A stretch of DNA of 49,896 bases from an uncultured Caulobacterales bacterium (GTDB taxonomy: Bacteria; Pseudomonadota; Alphaproteobacteria; Caulobacterales; Maricaulaceae). Below are positions 17,598 to 26,693 of this stretch, piece by piece. The translations under genes were made by a program, and so were the position numbers. The notes below the pieces were generated by a model, which saw only the letters and a list, made by a program, of their open reading frames with translations, searched no databases and was not told the origin of the DNA. The stretch covers positions 1 to 49,896 of the forward strand of contig CALCKU010000036.1 in assembly GCA_937965735.1 (NCBI GenBank), read 5' to 3'. Positions within the stretch are counted from its first letter, which is position 1. Each line of letters begins with the position of its first letter.

Positions 17598-17888
17598 TTA
17601 GGCTTGCTGGCGTGCTCTGTTTTCCGCCAGCCATCCACGCGCGGCTTTTTGTGCCAATGTTAAATCTTGATGGGACATTTCAAGCTTTAACTCTTCGCGG
17701 TACGCTTTTGCAGGGCTAGACCCCATCATAGCCGCAAGGCTAAACCATTTGTGCGCTTGAATGTAATCAGGCCCGCGATCTTCCATCTCTGTTGAATAAA
17801 TCAACCCTAATCGGAATAAATCTTCAGAACTTGCACCCTCTGAAACTGCGGCTTCTGCATTTCTAACTTCGACTTCAGTAAAGGCCAT
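17598..17888 (-). CDS. small Sel1-repeat-like protein
   Basis: The 96-aa protein has a TPR/Sel1-like helical core: LFRLGLIYSTE, then YIQAHKWFSLAAMMGSSPAKAYREEL. This carries the WFxxAAxxGxxxA pattern of Sel1 repeats. No signal peptide or membrane segment is visible, so it is probably cytoplasmic. An AGGAGG site lies just upstream of the ATG. Small proteins of this kind are common in alphaproteobacteria, and their role is not known. It stands alone, facing the export gene. Confidence 0.7.
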   Translation of the reverse strand: MAFTEVEVRNAEAAVSEGASSEDLFRLGLIYSTEMEDRGPDYIQAHKWFSLAAMMGSSPAKAYREELKLEMSHQDLTLAQKAARGWLAENRARQQA

Positions 17889-18721
17889 GGCCTCCTCCTA
17901 TTTTTCATTTCACCTAACGCTTTCAAAACTGCACTTTTTGAAAGCTTATGAGCCTCACTGCCTATAACCCAGCTCAACTCATACTTGAATTTTTACGCCA
18001 CAAGATAAATTAAAAGTTAATCGAAAAGAGTGTTAATACGATTTATTACTTAGCAAACTTGGTAAATATTTATTAAAACAAATATAAAATCATGTATTCT
18101 TGAAATAAACAGGTCTTTTAATTGCAATTAAAACAGTATTCGCAATCAATTTTATGAAAAAACGACCATACTTGACATAGAATAGAAATAAGGACTGTTT
18201 CGAAAAAAAAGTGAAAAAAAGAGATTTTTCTAATCAATTTCACCGTATTGAGGCCTAATGTTAATAAATACAGAGGCTAATTTTTCTTGAAATTTCAATA
18301 AGTTAGCAAAATTATCGTTAATATTTATTTTATTTCCAAGCGAAAGGCTCGGCGCCCCGTCCTTTTTCTAAGACAGGTCAAACACTTGGCTCCAACTCTT
18401 TCCAAACCGTAGTTAGGGCGCTTTGCTCCACCCATTCAATCTATCACAAATATAAAAACAAGGTTGTAAATTGGGCTACGCGGTGGATGCCCCAATCTAT
18501 TTCAGAGGTACAAATTTCAGATGCGCCTATTTTAGATGCCTTATTTTAGGCAAGTCTATTTCAAATCAATTTATTTTAAATCACCCCAAAACGAGCACTT
18601 CGAGCCTCACCTTGCCTCACGCGTCTCTTTTAAAGCCTCGTGTGCGTAAAATTAAGCGCCCTTACAATTAAGTCCTTGTGAACCTCTGTAAGCTTTTGGC
18701 CGTGTTGAAGGCAAACCCAGC
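17889..18721. other. long AT-rich intergenic region
   Basis: This 833-bp stretch separates two minus-strand genes. Its first half is strongly AT-rich with runs of A and T. It contains an exact 18-bp palindrome at 18116-18133 (TTTTAATTGCAATTAAAA). A 66-codon open frame at 18471-18671 is low-complexity and has no ribosome site, so it is not called. A regulatory region, a small RNA or a decayed gene are all possible. Confidence 0.4.
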
Positions 18722-19414
18722 CTATTCCCCATAGAATTTTACGACCGTCTCCACATCCGTACGGTCCGCGCGCAATTGATTGACGGGGGCTTGTGGATTA
18801 GCGTAGCCAAGTGACAAGCCGACTAAAACTTCTTCGGCTTCAGGAATCTCTAAATGTTCTGACAGAAGCCCTGGCCACTGGCGCCACCACCCTTGCGCCG
18901 CCGTATGCAAGCCCTCTTGACGCGCTAATAGCATTAAGCTTTGCAGATAAATTCCAATGTCCATATATTGCGGCATTTCGAGACGTTTATCTCCGGTAAT
19001 AATTATTCCGACAGGCGCTTCGAAAAACTTGATGTTTTGCATCAACCACATCAGCCGGCCGAGCTTATTCTCTTTCTCAATCCCAATTTTGGCATACATG
19101 TCTTCACCAAGTTTATAACGCCAAGAGCGCTGTGGTTCCCATAGCGGGCTGGGATAGGCACGGTAAGTCGGCGTCTCAGTCGCACCGCTCTGGGCGCGCT
19201 TTACGCCCGCTTCTGTCAAAGCTTTTAGCGCATCCCCGCGTAACACATGGATTTTCCAAGGTTGAAGGTTTCCGCCAGACGGGCTGCGTAAGGCCTGTTT
19301 TAAAATTTTTTGCAAAACCGCGTCTGGCACGGGCCGCTCTAAAAAGTCCCGTACTGTGATGCGAGAGTCGAGCGCGTCTGAAACATTTATGCTTTTATCC
19401 GTTATTAAACTCAT
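18722..19414 (-). CDS. nitroreductase family protein
   Basis: The start at 19414 (MSLITDKSINV) overlaps the stop of the upstream small gene (ATGA) and has GAAGG upstream; the longer TTG-started frame is less likely. The 230-aa product shows the FMN-binding features of nitroreductases: SRITVRDFLERPVPD near the N-terminus, RSPSGGNLQPWKIHVL, and a C-terminal GLSLGYANPQAPVNQLR stretch. Such enzymes reduce nitro groups, quinones or enoates using NAD(P)H. The physiological substrate is unknown. Confidence 0.85.
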   Translation of the reverse strand: MSLITDKSINVSDALDSRITVRDFLERPVPDAVLQKILKQALRSPSGGNLQPWKIHVLRGDALKALTEAGVKRAQSGATETPTYRAYPSPLWEPQRSWRYKLGEDMYAKIGIEKENKLGRLMWLMQNIKFFEAPVGIIITGDKRLEMPQYMDIGIYLQSLMLLARQEGLHTAAQGWWRQWPGLLSEHLEIPEAEEVLVGLSLGYANPQAPVNQLRADRTDVETVVKFYGE

Positions 19415-19593
19415 TTTCGGCCTTCTTTCCAATTTGCGATCCAGATTAATACGAAATAGTCGATCAACGCGACCCATACACCCGCCGCAATAGACAGATA
19501 CAAACTCTTGGTTTTCTGAAACAATAAAAACGCAACCCCGCCGCCGAGTATAAATGCGCCAAATGCGGGGCCTTCTTGAATATTTATTTTCAT
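19411..19593 (-). CDS. small membrane protein
   Basis: The ATG at 19593 is preferred because AGGAG lies 8 bases upstream; an ATG at 19611 would precede that site. The 60-aa product has two hydrophobic segments (FGAFILGGGVAFLLF and a longer one, IAAGVWVALIDYFVLIWIA) and a short basic tail. It overlaps the nitroreductase gene by 4 bp, so the two are co-translated. No family was recognised. Confidence 0.6.
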   Translation of the reverse strand: MKINIQEGPAFGAFILGGGVAFLLFQKTKSLYLSIAAGVWVALIDYFVLIWIANWKEGRK

Positions 19594-19611
19594 ATATGCG
19601 CTCCTATTCAT

Positions 19612-20080
19612 ATATCAAACTATACAAGCTTTGAATAATTTAACACCCATTTTAGGCGATCAACTCTGTCTTATCATTGCGCCACCCAGACGTTACTTTA
19701 AACCTTCGCGCTTCAAACTTTGGCTTCTGTAATTTCTGGTATCAAAGTTTTATAAAAGCCCATTACGCACCGATAGCAGGCATGGCTCGCAATTATCTCA
19801 CCCATATCTTGTAAATATAAAGCATGACAAAAGTGCAATTCAGTTAAATCTCGATAACCCAAACAGTTTTAACCGCTTTAAACGCGTACGGGTAAGCCCA
19901 ATAATAATCGATACGTTCTATGTGTAATTGGAGTTTTAAATCTGCAATTCATCCTATATAGAGCAATGAATTTAACACAAACGAAGCACAAGCTCAGTTG
20001 GATACACCGTAACAAGCCAAAGTAGCTTTCGTCATCAGGCTAACTTATAGGGCCTACTTAAATCATAGAGGATCGGCATA
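19612..20080. other. intergenic region with divergent promoters
   Basis: This 469-bp gap lies between the divergent small membrane protein and gmd genes. It must contain both promoters. AGAGG about 9 bases before the gmd ATG is a plausible ribosome site. No open frame, hairpin or repeat stood out. Confidence 0.4.
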
Positions 20081-21148
20081 ATGAATACGAATAAGGTCGC
20101 ATTAATTTCAGGTGTAACAGGACAAGACGGCGCTTATTTGGCCCGTCTACTGTTAGACAAGGGCTACCGCGTACACGGCATTAAACGCCGTGCCTCAAGT
20201 TTTAACTCAGCTCGAATTGAGGACATTTATCAAGACCCGCATGAAGACGATCCACGCTTCACATTGCATTACGGCGACATGACAGACTCAACCAATCTAA
20301 TTCGCATTATACAAGAAACACAACCTGATGAGATTTATAATCTTGCCGCTCAAAGCCACGTTATGGTCAGTTTTGAAACCCCTGAATATACCGCCAATTC
20401 GGACGCACTCGGTACACTGCGAATGCTAGAGGCCATTCGTATTTTGGGCCTTGAGAAAAAAACCAAATTCTACCAAGCTTCGACTTCTGAGCTTTATGGA
20501 TTGGTACAAGAAGTCCCACAAAGCGAGACAACGCCTTTTTATCCACGCTCCCCTTACGCGGCGGCTAAACTTTACGCCTATTGGATAGTGGTCAATTACC
20601 GCGAAGCCTATGGTATACATGCTTCAAACGGCATTCTCTTCAACCATGAAAGTCCTTTACGCGGCGAAACATTTGTTACGCGAAAAATTACCCGCGCGGC
20701 AGCGGCCATTAAGCTCGGCCAGCAAGATAAATTATTTCTTGGCAATCTCGACGCGCAACGTGATTGGGGTCATGCCCGCGAATATGTCGAAGGCATGTGG
20801 CGTATGATGCAACAAGAGACATCAGATGATTATGTTTTAGCGACAGGCGTTACAACGCGCGTCCGCACCTTTGTAGAATGGTGTTTTGAAGAGATTGGGA
20901 TTACTCTCATTTGGCGCGGCGAAGGCGTGGATGAGAAAGGGTATTGCTCTGAAACTGACCGGCTTTTGGTCGAGGTCGATAGTCGCTATTTCCGTCCAAC
21001 AGAGGTCGAGCTTTTACTCGGCGACCCAACAAAAGCAAAAACCGTCTTGGGTTGGACACATAACACATCTGCCAAAGACCTTGCGATTGAAATGGTACAA
21101 TCTGATTTAAAAATTATGAGTGATCTTGCGGCAGCGAAAGCGATTTAA
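20081..21148 (+). CDS. gmd: GDP-mannose 4,6-dehydratase
   Basis: The 355-aa enzyme converts GDP-mannose to GDP-4-keto-6-deoxymannose, the first step to GDP-L-fucose and related sugars. It is an extended SDR with the NAD(P) motif [15 protein letters not shown] at residues 9-23, the Gmd-typical [23 protein letters not shown], and the catalytic YxxxK in [12 protein letters not shown]. It also has [20 protein letters not shown]. Length is normal for the family. The next gene starts immediately after its stop codon, forming a two-gene operon. It could supply deoxy-sugars to the nearby polysaccharide locus. Confidence 0.96.
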   Translation: MNTNKVALISGVTGQDGAYLARLLLDKGYRVHGIKRRASSFNSARIEDIYQDPHEDDPRFTLHYGDMTDSTNLIRIIQETQPDEIYNLAAQSHVMVSFETPEYTANSDALGTLRMLEAIRILGLEKKTKFYQASTSELYGLVQEVPQSETTPFYPRSPYAAAKLYAYWIVVNYREAYGIHASNGILFNHESPLRGETFVTRKITRAAAAIKLGQQDKLFLGNLDAQRDWGHAREYVEGMWRMMQQETSDDYVLATGVTTRVRTFVEWCFEEIGITLIWRGEGVDEKGYCSETDRLLVEVDSRYFRPTEVELLLGDPTKAKTVLGWTHNTSAKDLAIEMVQSDLKIMSDLAAAKAI

Positions 21149-22078
21149 ATGTTTCACCTAGCGGGTAAGAAAATATATGTGGCAGGTCATGGCGGCATGG
21201 TCGGCAGTGCCGTTGTTAGAAAACTGAAAGCGGAATCCTGTGACATTATCACAGCATCGCGGCATGATGTTGATTTAACCCGTCAAGATCACGTTACCAA
21301 ATTCTTGCAAGACACACGGCCTGACGCTGTCATCATGGCGGCAGCAAAAGTTGGCGGCATCCTTGCTAATCAGACCTATCCCGTGGATTTTTTATATAAT
21401 AATCTGATAATGCAATCCAATGTCACACAGGCCGCTCATGCGGCTGGGGTTCAGAGGCTTCTATTTTTAGGGTCGAGCTGTATTTATCCTAAACTGGCCC
21501 AACAGCCGATTGAAGAAAGTGCGCTCCTGACAGGGCCTTTAGAGCCGACAAACGAGTGGTATGCAATTGCAAAAATTGCGGGCATTAAACTCGCCGAAGC
21601 CTACCGCAAGCAATATGGTGTCGATTATATTTCCGCTATGCCAACAAATTTATATGGACAAGGCGATAATTTTGATTTGCAATCCAGTCACGTCTTGCCC
21701 GCCCTTATTCGTAAAGCCCATGACGCCAAAAAAGCAGGCCATGATACGATTACAATTTGGGGAACCGGTAAAGTTCGACGTGAGTTTTTACATGCGGATG
21801 ATTGCGCCTCTGCTTTAGTTTTCTTGCTCAAACATTATTCGGAAGACCAACACATTAATGTTGGATCGGGATCTGACATCACGATCCTAGAACTCACCCA
21901 ACTGATATGCGACATTGTCGGATTTAAAGGCGGGATTGAACACGATCTTTCCAAACCGGATGGTACGCCGCGCAAACTCATGTCATCAAAAAAGCTTGAA
22001 AGCCTCGGCTGGACACCCTCCATTCATTTAGAAGCAGGTATAAAAGCCACTTATGAATGGTATCTCAGCCAAGAATGA
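21149..22078 (+). CDS. fcl: GDP-L-fucose synthase
   Basis: The 309-aa epimerase/reductase turns GDP-4-keto-6-deoxymannose into GDP-L-fucose. Visible features are the N-terminal nucleotide motif GHGGMVGSAVVR, the family signature LFLGSSCIYPKLAQQPIEES, and the catalytic YxxxK in NEWYAIAKIAG. MPTNLYGQGDNFD and RREFLHADDCA follow. It begins at the base after the gmd stop, so the two genes are co-translated. Together they commit mannose to fucose for glycan synthesis. Confidence 0.95.
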   Translation: MFHLAGKKIYVAGHGGMVGSAVVRKLKAESCDIITASRHDVDLTRQDHVTKFLQDTRPDAVIMAAAKVGGILANQTYPVDFLYNNLIMQSNVTQAAHAAGVQRLLFLGSSCIYPKLAQQPIEESALLTGPLEPTNEWYAIAKIAGIKLAEAYRKQYGVDYISAMPTNLYGQGDNFDLQSSHVLPALIRKAHDAKKAGHDTITIWGTGKVRREFLHADDCASALVFLLKHYSEDQHINVGSGSDITILELTQLICDIVGFKGGIEHDLSKPDGTPRKLMSSKKLESLGWTPSIHLEAGIKATYEWYLSQE

Positions 22079-22209
22079 TTGTCCGCTTTATAAATTTGAG
22101 CTTTAGATATTAGAAAATCTAAAATTTATTAGTGAAGCGCAAATTTTTCAAATTTTTGTTTAAAACTGAGACCATAAAATTTGACTTATAAACCAAACGG
22201 ATCCTCTCT

Positions 22210-23133
22210 ATGTTACGTCGATTGCGACATTCCAATATTTTAAAATATGCGAGCATAGCCAGTCTAATTTCAGCCAGTTTTATTTATGGCGTCTCTGTCG
22301 GGGCGTATAAAGTTTTTCCTTATAACCTTCTAAAAAACGCAAAAGCAAAAATCACTGGCTCTGAACCCCTACCCTTACACAAGCGCTTAAAGTGTGAAAT
22401 TCCACAGGTTCAAAACGTGTCTCCAGACAGTGTCGTTATCGTCGGTCACGCCTATAGCGGCAGTCAAGACTTTATCAACCCATCTCTAGAACGTTTTTTA
22501 AAAACACAGTCCAAAAATATTGATCATGTATTTTTTACTGGCGATGTCTTGGGGCGCCCCAGCCAATCAAAATGGGAAAATTTGAAAGCGTTTTTTACTA
22601 CGGAAAGTTTAGATTTCTCCATTATCCCCGGAAATCATGATGTTGGATTTGGCGATAATGCCCTTAGAGATATATTCACTTCACAATTCGAATTTTCTCA
22701 TATGAAACCGATAACATTCAGGGCCGCAGACGCCACATTTATACTTGAAGACAGTACGCTCTTGGACGGAAAACTTAGCCAAGAGTCGATTTCAACCTTG
22801 AACCAAAATTATGACGGTGAACACAAACTTATTCTTTTACGCCACCATATCCCTGTTACAGAACTGCTCTATTCTGCCAACCGATTGAGTGGGTATGCCG
22901 ATGACCTGCATGCTATCGTAGAATTAGAACGTCAAATCACGCAAAATCTTACAATTATTGCAGGTGACGGTGGACAAAATTCCAAATTATCTGGATCAGA
23001 GTGCGCACAATTCGGTAAGATAAAAATTATTGTTAACGGTCTTGGTAATGTCGCGCGCGATGAGGTTTTAATCATCCATTCGGGTCAAATTGGACGCTAT
23101 AAAATCGGACAAAACAGAAAAGCGAGCGATTAA
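22210..23133 (+). CDS. calcineurin-like metallophosphoesterase-related protein
   Basis: The 307-aa product has an N-terminal membrane anchor or signal (ASIASLISASFIYGVSVGAY). It then has a metallophosphoesterase-like domain: FFTGDVLGRP, IIPGNHDVGFGD and LLRHHIP. The usual first motif DxH is replaced by VGHAYSG, and the last GHxH motif reads AGDGG, so the two-metal site is incomplete. It may be catalytically altered or have a different substrate. The gene is convergent with the VTC-CotH operon, overlapping its end by 4 bp, and might act on the same phosphate polymer. That link is inference. Confidence 0.7.
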   Translation: MLRRLRHSNILKYASIASLISASFIYGVSVGAYKVFPYNLLKNAKAKITGSEPLPLHKRLKCEIPQVQNVSPDSVVIVGHAYSGSQDFINPSLERFLKTQSKNIDHVFFTGDVLGRPSQSKWENLKAFFTTESLDFSIIPGNHDVGFGDNALRDIFTSQFEFSHMKPITFRAADATFILEDSTLLDGKLSQESISTLNQNYDGEHKLILLRHHIPVTELLYSANRLSGYADDLHAIVELERQITQNLTIIAGDGGQNSKLSGSECAQFGKIKIIVNGLGNVARDEVLIIHSGQIGRYKIGQNRKASD

Positions 23134-23723
23134 ACCGATAGGTCAAAAGACAAATAAGCCCTTGCATATTTTGAAAAGCGAGAAGCGGGTGTCGGTATCA
23201 AATCCGCTAACAGATCATCATCGGTTTCATACGGCACTTTGATTTCCACAACTTCTTCAAAATCTTTGACTTCACGTAATGATCGACTGTCTTGATAAAA
23301 AATTTCAGAATCAAACGTGATCCGATGCCCGTCCAACATAAAATAAGCGCGCCTGTAACTTATAACAACAGACGGCATGACATGCCCGTATAGATTATCC
23401 ATATAACCCTCACGGCAAATTCTTGCAAAATCATCCAAACGGATCGGGCGACTCGTCTTAAACCGCCCTTCGATTGAGGAAACTTTTTCTTCCCATGCAA
23501 GCTTGGAACGGTCTTGATTATACCAACGCGTTCGTATTTTCTTTCGCGGCAAGCTGCCTTCCTCTGAATCATGAAACGCTTTATCATCCCGTGCATCAAA
23601 ATACTGGCTTGTGATAAGACGATCTGGGTAGAGGGGTTTCATACCGCGCCCAAACAACTCCGACTTTAAGGCTTGCGCGTCATAATGGCTTAGACGGAAT
23701 TTGCGCTCTTTACGGAAACTCAC
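23130..23723 (-). CDS. VTC-domain protein (polyphosphate polymerase-like)
   Basis: A GTG at 23723 overlapping the upstream stop (GTGA) starts a 197-aa protein (SFRKERKFRLS); a longer frame to 23780 lies inside the upstream gene. The VTC tunnel-fold residues are visible in order: RKERKF, YFDARDDKAFHD, KIRTRWYN, LAWEEKVSS, SYRRAYF, RITFDSEIFY, VVEIKVPYE and SRFSKYA. In yeast Vtc4 this domain makes polyphosphate from ATP. Bacterial members form operons with CotH and DUF4956 proteins, as here, and their product is not established. No membrane segment is present, so it probably works on the inner face of the membrane with DUF4956. Confidence 0.85.
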   Translation of the reverse strand: MSFRKERKFRLSHYDAQALKSELFGRGMKPLYPDRLITSQYFDARDDKAFHDSEEGSLPRKKIRTRWYNQDRSKLAWEEKVSSIEGRFKTSRPIRLDDFARICREGYMDNLYGHVMPSVVISYRRAYFMLDGHRITFDSEIFYQDSRSLREVKDFEEVVEIKVPYETDDDLLADLIPTPASRFSKYARAYLSFDLSV

Positions 23724-25999
23724 GGGGTGGTTCCCAAAACAAGTAAGGACTGGGAATCTTTTATCGTTTTTCCGTCGCAAGAGGGATGTTTTATCTGAAG
23801 TGTACCACCCCCATATTCTTGTTTTTTACGAAATGTCTCAAAACAAATCTCAACGGCTTTGCCGTTAAAGTCTTGAACTGTCGTAACAGAGGAATCCTTA
23901 GACGATATCGCGATCAAAGCCGTATCAACGTGAATGGATTTTGCGTCAAAGATCGAGTTTTCACCAACAGAGACCCCCTTATCACCACACCCCTTAGCCC
24001 TTACATCCCCAATATCATAGCGACCACCGCTTACATCCAAACAGTCATTACCTGTATTATCAACCCAAATTGCGTCAATATGAATATCCGCAAAGTCAAT
24101 ATCAATCGCGTCAGAGAAGCCGTTTTGTACTTTTAATAGGTCAATCTGGCCCGTTGAAGACACAACATTAATGCTGTCCTCGCAGCCGCCCTCTTTGGCC
24201 AGAACAGAGGTTTTTGAAAATTGGCTTTTGTAAAAATTCACACATCCTGTCAGACCGTAACGATTAAACCTTTGCGCGCCCGCTGATAGTGGTGTCGCGG
24301 GCAAGCCTTCAAATTTAATCGTCCAACCTGTTAAATCCGTGCCCGAAAATAAAATCCAATCATCAGGACTCTTTTGACCTAATGTGACAAGCATTGCATC
24401 AGAGTCTATTGCGACTTGCGCGCCAGATGCATGAATAATTTCACCGCCTGAAAAAACTTGAGACGGGTAAGAAACACCGCCACTGGCTTCCTCCTGAGGG
24501 AGCAAAATCGTCCGCATTTTCTCAAATTTAAGATCGCCAAGTAATTTTGCAACATCGCCGCGGCCAAGCGCTATTGCAGAGGATGAGGCGGATTCCAAGT
24601 CAAGGCTTACGTCTTTGGCTTCATAGTCTTTAAACAAAAACCGACCCGATTGATTTTGAACTTCGGTAAAGTATCTGGCTTCAACACCATGCCCCTCAGA
24701 AGCCTTTATGAACCGCTGAAACAATTCTTTTGAACTCGGGTGTTTAAATTTAGGTCCCGTATTGATGTCGCGACTTGCTAAGCGCACATTCATTTTTTCA
24801 GCAGTCTTTAAAATCACGCTCAACGTTTCAGTAATGAACGCATCAGTGCCTCGAAAGTCAGCGCCAAGTCGCAGGGTCACATTTTTATAAAAATCGGAAT
24901 CTTTTTTTAATTCAGTCAATTTATTTATAATTTGGCTTATATAATCTGCATCGGCATGGTTAAGATAATAATCCAATTCAGGGTCTGAAAAACCACGGGC
25001 CCCAGACCGCGCGGGCGAAATATTCCCATCATAATAGATCGGTTCATAGGCTTGTAAGAAACTGTTGAAATAAAATTTCCTGTTATGGGGCTGTAGGGCA
25101 TGCCCTGCCCCCATAATATGCAATAATAAAGCGTAATGACTAAATACAGGAGAATCAGGATTAAGGCGAATTACACTGTTGAAAGCAGAGCCGTTATAGC
25201 CGTTTAAAAGATAACCTTTTTGTACACCCCTATACGCATCTAGGGCGATACGGGTCGATGTGTCCCCTTTTTCAGCCCATTTATCATTGACCAATTTCGT
25301 CAAGGATACATCTTTTAAATTGGTCGTGTATTTTTGATGATCCCAAATTAACGTTTCGTCCCCTTGGAACATGGGCCCTTCACGCCTTAAATTACGCTCC
25401 AATAATTCCTTTGCCGCTTTTTCTTGAAACAAAAACTGACCTTCGACACCGTTTATATCCCCCGAGACCATAAAGGTTTCTGGGGATATAAAGCCGAAAG
25501 CTTGGATCAATTGAGTGCCCATCACTTCAAATTCAGAATTGCGGGTCTCAGGCAGAAGCAGTTTAAACCGAACTGCATTTAAAATGTTACCTGCTTTAAG
25601 TTTCACATCCAAACTGGCAATAATTTGCCCCGTCCGATTAAAAGAGATATGATCTTTCCAGTCCCCGTTCTGACGCACACGCGCAGGGTAAGTACAGGTG
25701 CCAAAAGGATAAGAGACTGTAAGTGTCGCTTGTAGTCTATCTTTATATTTTTCTAAAATATTCCGATTAGGATTTGTAATGATTTTGAGGCCATTTGTTA
25801 CCCATTTTCGACTATTGTGAATTTTGACAGAAATATGTTCAACCGCACTCGGGTCTTGCAAGCCATCTCTATATTCCGCCGTTGAGAAATCACAGTCTGC
25901 AAAGGCGAGTGGAGCCCATGAAACGCTCACCAAACCAAGCATTCCGCCGAGCATATTTCGGCGTAAGGATCGAATGAAGGACGCTTTACGATCTGTCAT
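23720..25999 (-). CDS. CotH-kinase-like protein with C-terminal beta-helix, exported
   Basis: The ATG at 25999 lies 4 bases after the upstream stop and gives a clean signal peptide (MLGGMLGLVSVSWAPLAFAD); the frame extends further to 26047 without support. The 759-aa protein has a CotH-like region: ARVRQNGDWKDHI, INGVEGQFLFQEKAAKELL, and NRKFYFNSFLQ followed by YEPIYYDGN. The C-terminal third reads as a right-handed beta-helix (SDAIDIDFADIHIDAIWVDN, GNDCLDVSGG). CotH proteins are atypical protein kinases of the spore coat. Here the substrate is unknown and the conserved DW of the first catalytic motif is not evident. It is coupled to DUF4956 upstream and VTC downstream. Confidence 0.78.
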   Translation of the reverse strand: MTDRKASFIRSLRRNMLGGMLGLVSVSWAPLAFADCDFSTAEYRDGLQDPSAVEHISVKIHNSRKWVTNGLKIITNPNRNILEKYKDRLQATLTVSYPFGTCTYPARVRQNGDWKDHISFNRTGQIIASLDVKLKAGNILNAVRFKLLLPETRNSEFEVMGTQLIQAFGFISPETFMVSGDINGVEGQFLFQEKAAKELLERNLRREGPMFQGDETLIWDHQKYTTNLKDVSLTKLVNDKWAEKGDTSTRIALDAYRGVQKGYLLNGYNGSAFNSVIRLNPDSPVFSHYALLLHIMGAGHALQPHNRKFYFNSFLQAYEPIYYDGNISPARSGARGFSDPELDYYLNHADADYISQIINKLTELKKDSDFYKNVTLRLGADFRGTDAFITETLSVILKTAEKMNVRLASRDINTGPKFKHPSSKELFQRFIKASEGHGVEARYFTEVQNQSGRFLFKDYEAKDVSLDLESASSSAIALGRGDVAKLLGDLKFEKMRTILLPQEEASGGVSYPSQVFSGGEIIHASGAQVAIDSDAMLVTLGQKSPDDWILFSGTDLTGWTIKFEGLPATPLSAGAQRFNRYGLTGCVNFYKSQFSKTSVLAKEGGCEDSINVVSSTGQIDLLKVQNGFSDAIDIDFADIHIDAIWVDNTGNDCLDVSGGRYDIGDVRAKGCGDKGVSVGENSIFDAKSIHVDTALIAISSKDSSVTTVQDFNGKAVEICFETFRKKQEYGGGTLQIKHPSCDGKTIKDSQSLLVLGTTP

Positions 26000-26003
26000 A
26001 GAC

Positions 26004-26693
26004 TTACCGATTGAGACGTTTACTCGAAACCGTCGATAGTTCGGCAATTTGATCAGAAATAATCACGAGATCAGAAAATTTTGTCGCGGCCAAAATATAT
26101 TGGAAACCCTCTGCATTCTGCGTTTCAGAGAGTAAAAAATCACTGCTATGTAACGTCTTAATCGATGCGCTCGCTTTCACTTCCAAAGTACTCATTTGAT
26201 TGCCTTCACTAAAAGAGGCCTGAAACAAAGGTTTGGAAAAGACCGTTTTTGAAACCCATGTTAAGATCGCTAAAACGAGCAAAGCTAGGCTGAGTGAAAG
26301 CACTAAGAATATCAACCATTTCGGCGATACGGACGTCGCAATGCCCATTGTGATGCTAGCAAAATAAACAGAGAGTTCAAAGGGTGATTTGACTGGATTA
26401 CGAAACCGAACAATTGAAAGCGCTCCGACCATACCCAAAGATAGCGCGATGTTCCCTGAGATAACCTTGGTAATCACAAAAGTAATAATCGGTAAAAATA
26501 TCAAGGTTGCCGTATGCGAAAATGTACCAATCCATTTTTGCCCCATAGCCAATAATATAAAACGCATGCTCAGCGACATGAATATTAAAAGCACGATTGA
26601 GAGCATATCTAATCGAAATGGCATCATATGACCGAGTAATATATCTAACACGTCACTATCCTTGAATTGATAATATCCGACAAGCGGACACAT
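26004..26693 (-). CDS. DUF4956 membrane protein
   Basis: The 229-aa protein has about four membrane helices followed by a soluble C-terminal domain. The stretch GNIALSLGMVGALSIVRFRN and PVKSPFELSVYF is the DUF4956 hallmark. It is the first gene of the operon with CotH-like and VTC genes (gaps 4 bp and overlap 4 bp). The ATG at 26693 has no ribosome site; a GTG at 26651 preceded by AAGGA is an equally good start and would shorten it by 14 residues. DUF4956 may form the membrane part of a polymer synthase or exporter with VTC, which is inference. Confidence 0.82.
   Translation of the reverse strand: MCPLVGYYQFKDSDVLDILLGHMMPFRLDMLSIVLLIFMSLSMRFILLAMGQKWIGTFSHTATLIFLPIITFVITKVISGNIALSLGMVGALSIVRFRNPVKSPFELSVYFASITMGIATSVSPKWLIFLVLSLSLALLVLAILTWVSKTVFSKPLFQASFSEGNQMSTLEVKASASIKTLHSSDFLLSETQNAEGFQYILAATKFSDLVIISDQIAELSTVSSKRLNR

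Noticed and set aside
18471-18671. 66-codon open frame in the long intergenic region
   Set aside because: Low-complexity sequence with repeated TTTTAG-like runs and no start context.
23724-23780. N-terminal extension of the VTC gene
   Set aside because: It lies within the CotH-like gene; the GTGA overlap at 23720-23723 gives a better start that matches the domain edge.
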